Positions 61,436-64,000 of a stretch of DNA of 64,000 nucleotides are shown here, piece by piece. Source of the DNA: CAYJDR01 sp964368965 (GTDB taxonomy: Bacteria > Chrysiogenota > Deferribacteres > Deferribacterales > Mucispirillaceae); the NCBI GenBank assembly GCA_964368965.1, contig CAYJDR010000007.1:1-64000 (forward strand), written 5' to 3'. The notes under the pieces were generated by a model. That model saw only the letters and a list, made by a program, of their open reading frames with translations. It had not been told where the DNA came from and did no database searches. The position numbers and the translations under genes are program-made. Position 1 is the stretch's first letter. Every line of letters begins with the position of its first letter.

Positions 61436-63802
61436 TTATATATCTAGGTTACGAACGTTTAGTGCGTTCATTTCAATAAATTCTCTACGTGGAGCAACTG
61501 TATCACCCATTAATAACGAGAATAACTCGTCCGCAGCTTCAGCATCGTCGATTGTGATGCGGTAAAGCGTTCTGCGTTCTGGGTCCATAGTTGTTTCCCA
61601 TAGCTGTTCTGGGTTCATCTCACCTAAACCTTTGAACCTTGATATCTCGAGCCCTTTCTTGCCTCTATCTTTCACAAATGTGATTAAACTAGAGAGGAGG
61701 TCAAACTGCTTTTCGCTTTCATCTTTCATAACAATCTTGAAAGGTTCTGCGCCAAGCTCATTTATAAAAACGCCTAGTCTACGTAGCATGTTGAATTCAG
61801 GAGTAGATATAAAATCAGTGTTGATAGCATATTTATTGTGCTTTTCAACAAGCTTGATGTTGTATCTAGAGTACTCCTCGTTATATACAATTTCATGGTT
61901 AGTGTAGCTATCAAGTGCGTTATGGTCTAGCAGTTCTTTGTAGAGTGCCTCAACGTATGATTTTTCATTTAACGACTTAGGCTCTAAATCTTTATAAGTT
62001 GCTAATATATTTACAACTTTTTCAGTGTAGCCCCTCTTGATAAACTTTTGTAGCACTTTTTCATACTTAAATAGTTGTAAGAAAAGAGGTTTTACACGGT
62101 CTGCATTTACGTTAGGTACGCTAAAGTCAGATAGTGCTGCATCTAGTAAGAAGTTTTCAAGTTCGTCATCATTTTTAATAAATCTACCAGATTTACCACG
62201 TGTAACTTTGTATAGTGGTGGATTAGCAAGGTAGATGTAACCACGCTCGATAAGCTCTTTCATATGGCGGAAAAAGAATGTTAGCAACAGTGTAGCAATG
62301 TGTGCACCATCGACATCGGCATCCGTCATGATTATGATTTTATGGTAACGTAATTTTTCTGGGTTGAAAGCTTCTTTACCGATACCAGCACCGAAGCAAG
62401 TGATCATGTTTCTGATCTCTTGGCTTGATAGCATTTTATCTAGCCTAGCTTTTTCAACGTTTAATATCTTACCACGTAGCGGTAGTATTGCTTGATAGTC
62501 ACTATTACGCCCTTGCTTAGCAGAGCCGCCCGCTGAGTCACCCTCAACTAAGAACACTTCAGCTTTTGCTGGGTCTTTTTCGTGGCAATCTGCAAGTTTA
62601 CCAGGAAGTGATGTGCCTTCTAATGCTGTTTTACGTCTTGTAAGTTCTTTTGCTTTTCTAGCTGCTTCACGCGCTTGGTATGCTTGCACAGCTTTTTCAA
62701 GGATTTTGCGAACTATATTACCGTTCTCTTCCATAAAATTATGAAGAGCAGCACCAACTAATGATTCAACAGCAGTTTTCGCAATGCTTGAACCTAGTTT
62801 TGTTTTTGTTTGGCCTTCAAACACAGGGTCAGTCATCTTGATAGATAACACGGCAGACATACCCTCACGGATATCCTCACCTGATAAATTGTTTTCCTTA
62901 ACAAGTTTGTTTTTAGTAACGTAGCTATTGAACGCTTTTGTTAAAGCGCCTTTGAAGCCTGCTTCGTGTGTTCCGCCTTCCTCAGTATGGATATTGTTTA
63001 CATAAGAGTATATAGACTCGTTGTACGTGTCGTTATAAACCATTGCAAGTTCAACCATAATGCCGTGGCTTTCACCAGAAACATATATTGGGTCTTCAAA
63101 CACTAATGTTTTATTTTTGTTTAAGTATTTAACATAGCTATTAATACCACCTTCAGCGTGGAATTCTTGCTCTTTCTCAAAACGTTCATCTGTGATGATG
63201 ATTTTGATGCCACTGTTTAAGTATGCAAGCTCTCTGAAACGCCTTGATAGTGTCTCATAAGAGAACTCAAGAGTTTCAAAAATCTCTGCGTCTGGATGGA
63301 ATGTTATTTTTGTACCAGTTTTATCTGTCGTGCCAACTTGTGTACAATCTGAAGTTGGTTTACCTTTTTCAAAAGTTTGCTCGTAAACGCCACCATCACG
63401 CCTAACTGTAACATGTAAGTTAGATGATAATGCGTTAACAACCGAAACACCAACACCATGCAAACCACCAGATGTTTTATAAGAGTTTGTATCAAATTTA
63501 CCACCAGCGTGTAAAACTGTTAAAACTACTTCAACTGTAGGTTTCTTTGCTGTAGGGTGCATACCAACAGGTATACCACGGCCGTTATCTTCAACAGTAA
63601 CGCTGCCATCTACATGCAATGTAACATGAATATCTGTACAGTAACCAGCCATTGCTTCATCTATAGAGTTATCAATAACTTCATAAACTAAGTGGTGTAA
63701 ACCTTTAACACCAGTTGAACCAATGTACATACCAGGACGTTGCCTAACTGCTTGCAACCCTTCCAATACCTTAATACTACTTTCGCTATAATTTTCTGAC
63801 AT
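61436..63802 (-). CDS. gyrB: DNA gyrase subunit B
   Basis: A 788-aa ATPase subunit. GHKL ATP site: EVIDNSIDEAMAGY (catalytic Glu, Asn), DNGRGIPVG, and GLHGVGVSVVNALS; the TOPRIM domain has EGDSAGGSAKQGR and DADVDGAHI; the C-terminal tail is GDTVAPRREFIE. An insert-like stretch of about 150 residues after TOPRIM makes it slightly shorter than the E. coli enzyme (804 aa) but complete. AAGGGAG precedes the ATG. It lies 9 nt after recF. Confidence 0.97.
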   Translation of the reverse strand: MSENYSESSIKVLEGLQAVRQRPGMYIGSTGVKGLHHLVYEVIDNSIDEAMAGYCTDIHVTLHVDGSVTVEDNGRGIPVGMHPTAKKPTVEVVLTVLHAGGKFDTNSYKTSGGLHGVGVSVVNALSSNLHVTVRRDGGVYEQTFEKGKPTSDCTQVGTTDKTGTKITFHPDAEIFETLEFSYETLSRRFRELAYLNSGIKIIITDERFEKEQEFHAEGGINSYVKYLNKNKTLVFEDPIYVSGESHGIMVELAMVYNDTYNESIYSYVNNIHTEEGGTHEAGFKGALTKAFNSYVTKNKLVKENNLSGEDIREGMSAVLSIKMTDPVFEGQTKTKLGSSIAKTAVESLVGAALHNFMEENGNIVRKILEKAVQAYQAREAARKAKELTRRKTALEGTSLPGKLADCHEKDPAKAEVFLVEGDSAGGSAKQGRNSDYQAILPLRGKILNVEKARLDKMLSSQEIRNMITCFGAGIGKEAFNPEKLRYHKIIIMTDADVDGAHIATLLLTFFFRHMKELIERGYIYLANPPLYKVTRGKSGRFIKNDDELENFLLDAALSDFSVPNVNADRVKPLFLQLFKYEKVLQKFIKRGYTEKVVNILATYKDLEPKSLNEKSYVEALYKELLDHNALDSYTNHEIVYNEEYSRYNIKLVEKHNKYAINTDFISTPEFNMLRRLGVFINELGAEPFKIVMKDESEKQFDLLSSLITFVKDRGKKGLEISRFKGLGEMNPEQLWETTMDPERRTLYRITIDDAEAADELFSLLMGDTVAPRREFIEMNALNVRNLDI

Positions 63803-63811
63803 TTGACTCCC

Positions 63812-64000
63812 TTATAACTTAATGATTTTCTTATAATCTAAATTTGATGCGTCAACACCAGTATAAATAACTTGACGATTATGAGAATACAACTCTTTCA
63901 ACAAGCCAGCACGTGTACCGTCTAGCCCTGCACTAAAGTCGTCTAAAAGAGTTATTATACCAGTTTTTCTGAATTGTTCAACATGTTTTAAAATGCTAAG
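63812..64000 (-). CDS. recF: RecF, C-terminal part (runs off the window)
   Basis: The last 62 residues of an ORF entering from beyond the window edge. ITLLDDFSAGLDGTRAGLL is the Walker B/D-loop region of RecF-type SMC-like ATPases, followed by the strand QVIYTGVD. RecF loads RecA at gapped DNA; recF-gyrB adjacency is the classic dnaA-dnaN-recF-gyrB order, so dnaN and dnaA probably lie just outside. Truncated by the window, not by mutation. Confidence 0.82.
   Translation of the reverse strand, partial: LSILKHVEQFRKTGIITLLDDFSAGLDGTRAGLLKELYSHNRQVIYTGVDASNLDYKKIIKL

Overview
The window looks like a draft chromosome segment of a moderately AT-rich Gram-negative (two-membrane) bacterium. Envelope genes support this: apolipoprotein N-acyltransferase, RlpA-type lipoprotein, two heptosyltransferase-like GT9 enzymes, a LysM lytic transglycosylase, uppP and tatA. 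Catalase, a small mono-heme cytochrome and HypA/HypB point to redox and hydrogenase or urease nickel metabolism. Trigger factor-ClpP-ClpX-Lon order, RNase J and a long HflX would fit a deep-branching lineage such as Deferribacterota, but that placement is a guess. No rRNA, transposase, prophage or CRISPR was seen. Two 100-N runs mark scaffold joins. One (42862-42961) is flanked by an identical 55-bp sequence and is probably an unmerged contig overlap. The other (22045-22144) cuts the rlpA gene.

Layout. 0.01-8.6 kb, minus strand: yraN-rnhB-hypB-hypA, rpsU, lon, clpX, clpP, tig and three tRNAs (His, Leu, Gly) behind a strong promoter. 8.7-10.6 kb, plus: lnt and tatA. 10.6-17.8 kb, minus: a mono-heme cytochrome, then a response regulator-purM-purN-M16 homologue-ecfT-truA run, then a small membrane protein divergent from a TetR regulator. 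18.6-23.1 kb, minus: queA, thrC, ndk, cupin, rlpA, phosphoesterase. 23.2-32.5 kb, plus: cca, FAH-like, YkgJ-like, coaE, ispF, rnj, uppP, ftsK, an M20 peptidase. 32.6-37.0 kb, minus: catalase, then metY-metX-unknown. 37.3-44.3 kb, plus: FmdB-like, AbgT transporter with three tandem M20D amidohydrolases, two Sel1-repeat proteins. 44.35-44.6 kb: a 123/124-nt structured tandem repeat. 44.6-49.3 kb: NTF2-like and hflX (minus), pseudouridine synthase and two GT9 enzymes (plus). 49.3-64.0 kb, minus: recF(partial)-gyrB-gyrA-folD-mnmE-mnmG-mnmG-rsmG-lipoprotein-mltD-like.

The last block is typical of an origin-proximal region: recF/gyrB/gyrA plus the mnmE/mnmG/rsmG cluster. Two parS-type ParB sites lie between mnmE and the first mnmG, one a perfect consensus palindrome. 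The tandem mnmG pair is the most unusual gene-level feature. Both copies keep the FAD motif and the two conserved cysteines, but each departs from the family at different positions.

Most of the window is ordinary housekeeping DNA. I did not find a clear new defence or mobile system. The best candidates for something undescribed are the tandem structured repeat at 44.35-44.6 kb, the duplicated mnmG with embedded parS sites, the TetR/membrane-protein pair with two matching inverted repeats, the REC plus Pro/Glu-rich scaffold protein in the purine operon, and an unknown gene translationally coupled to metX.
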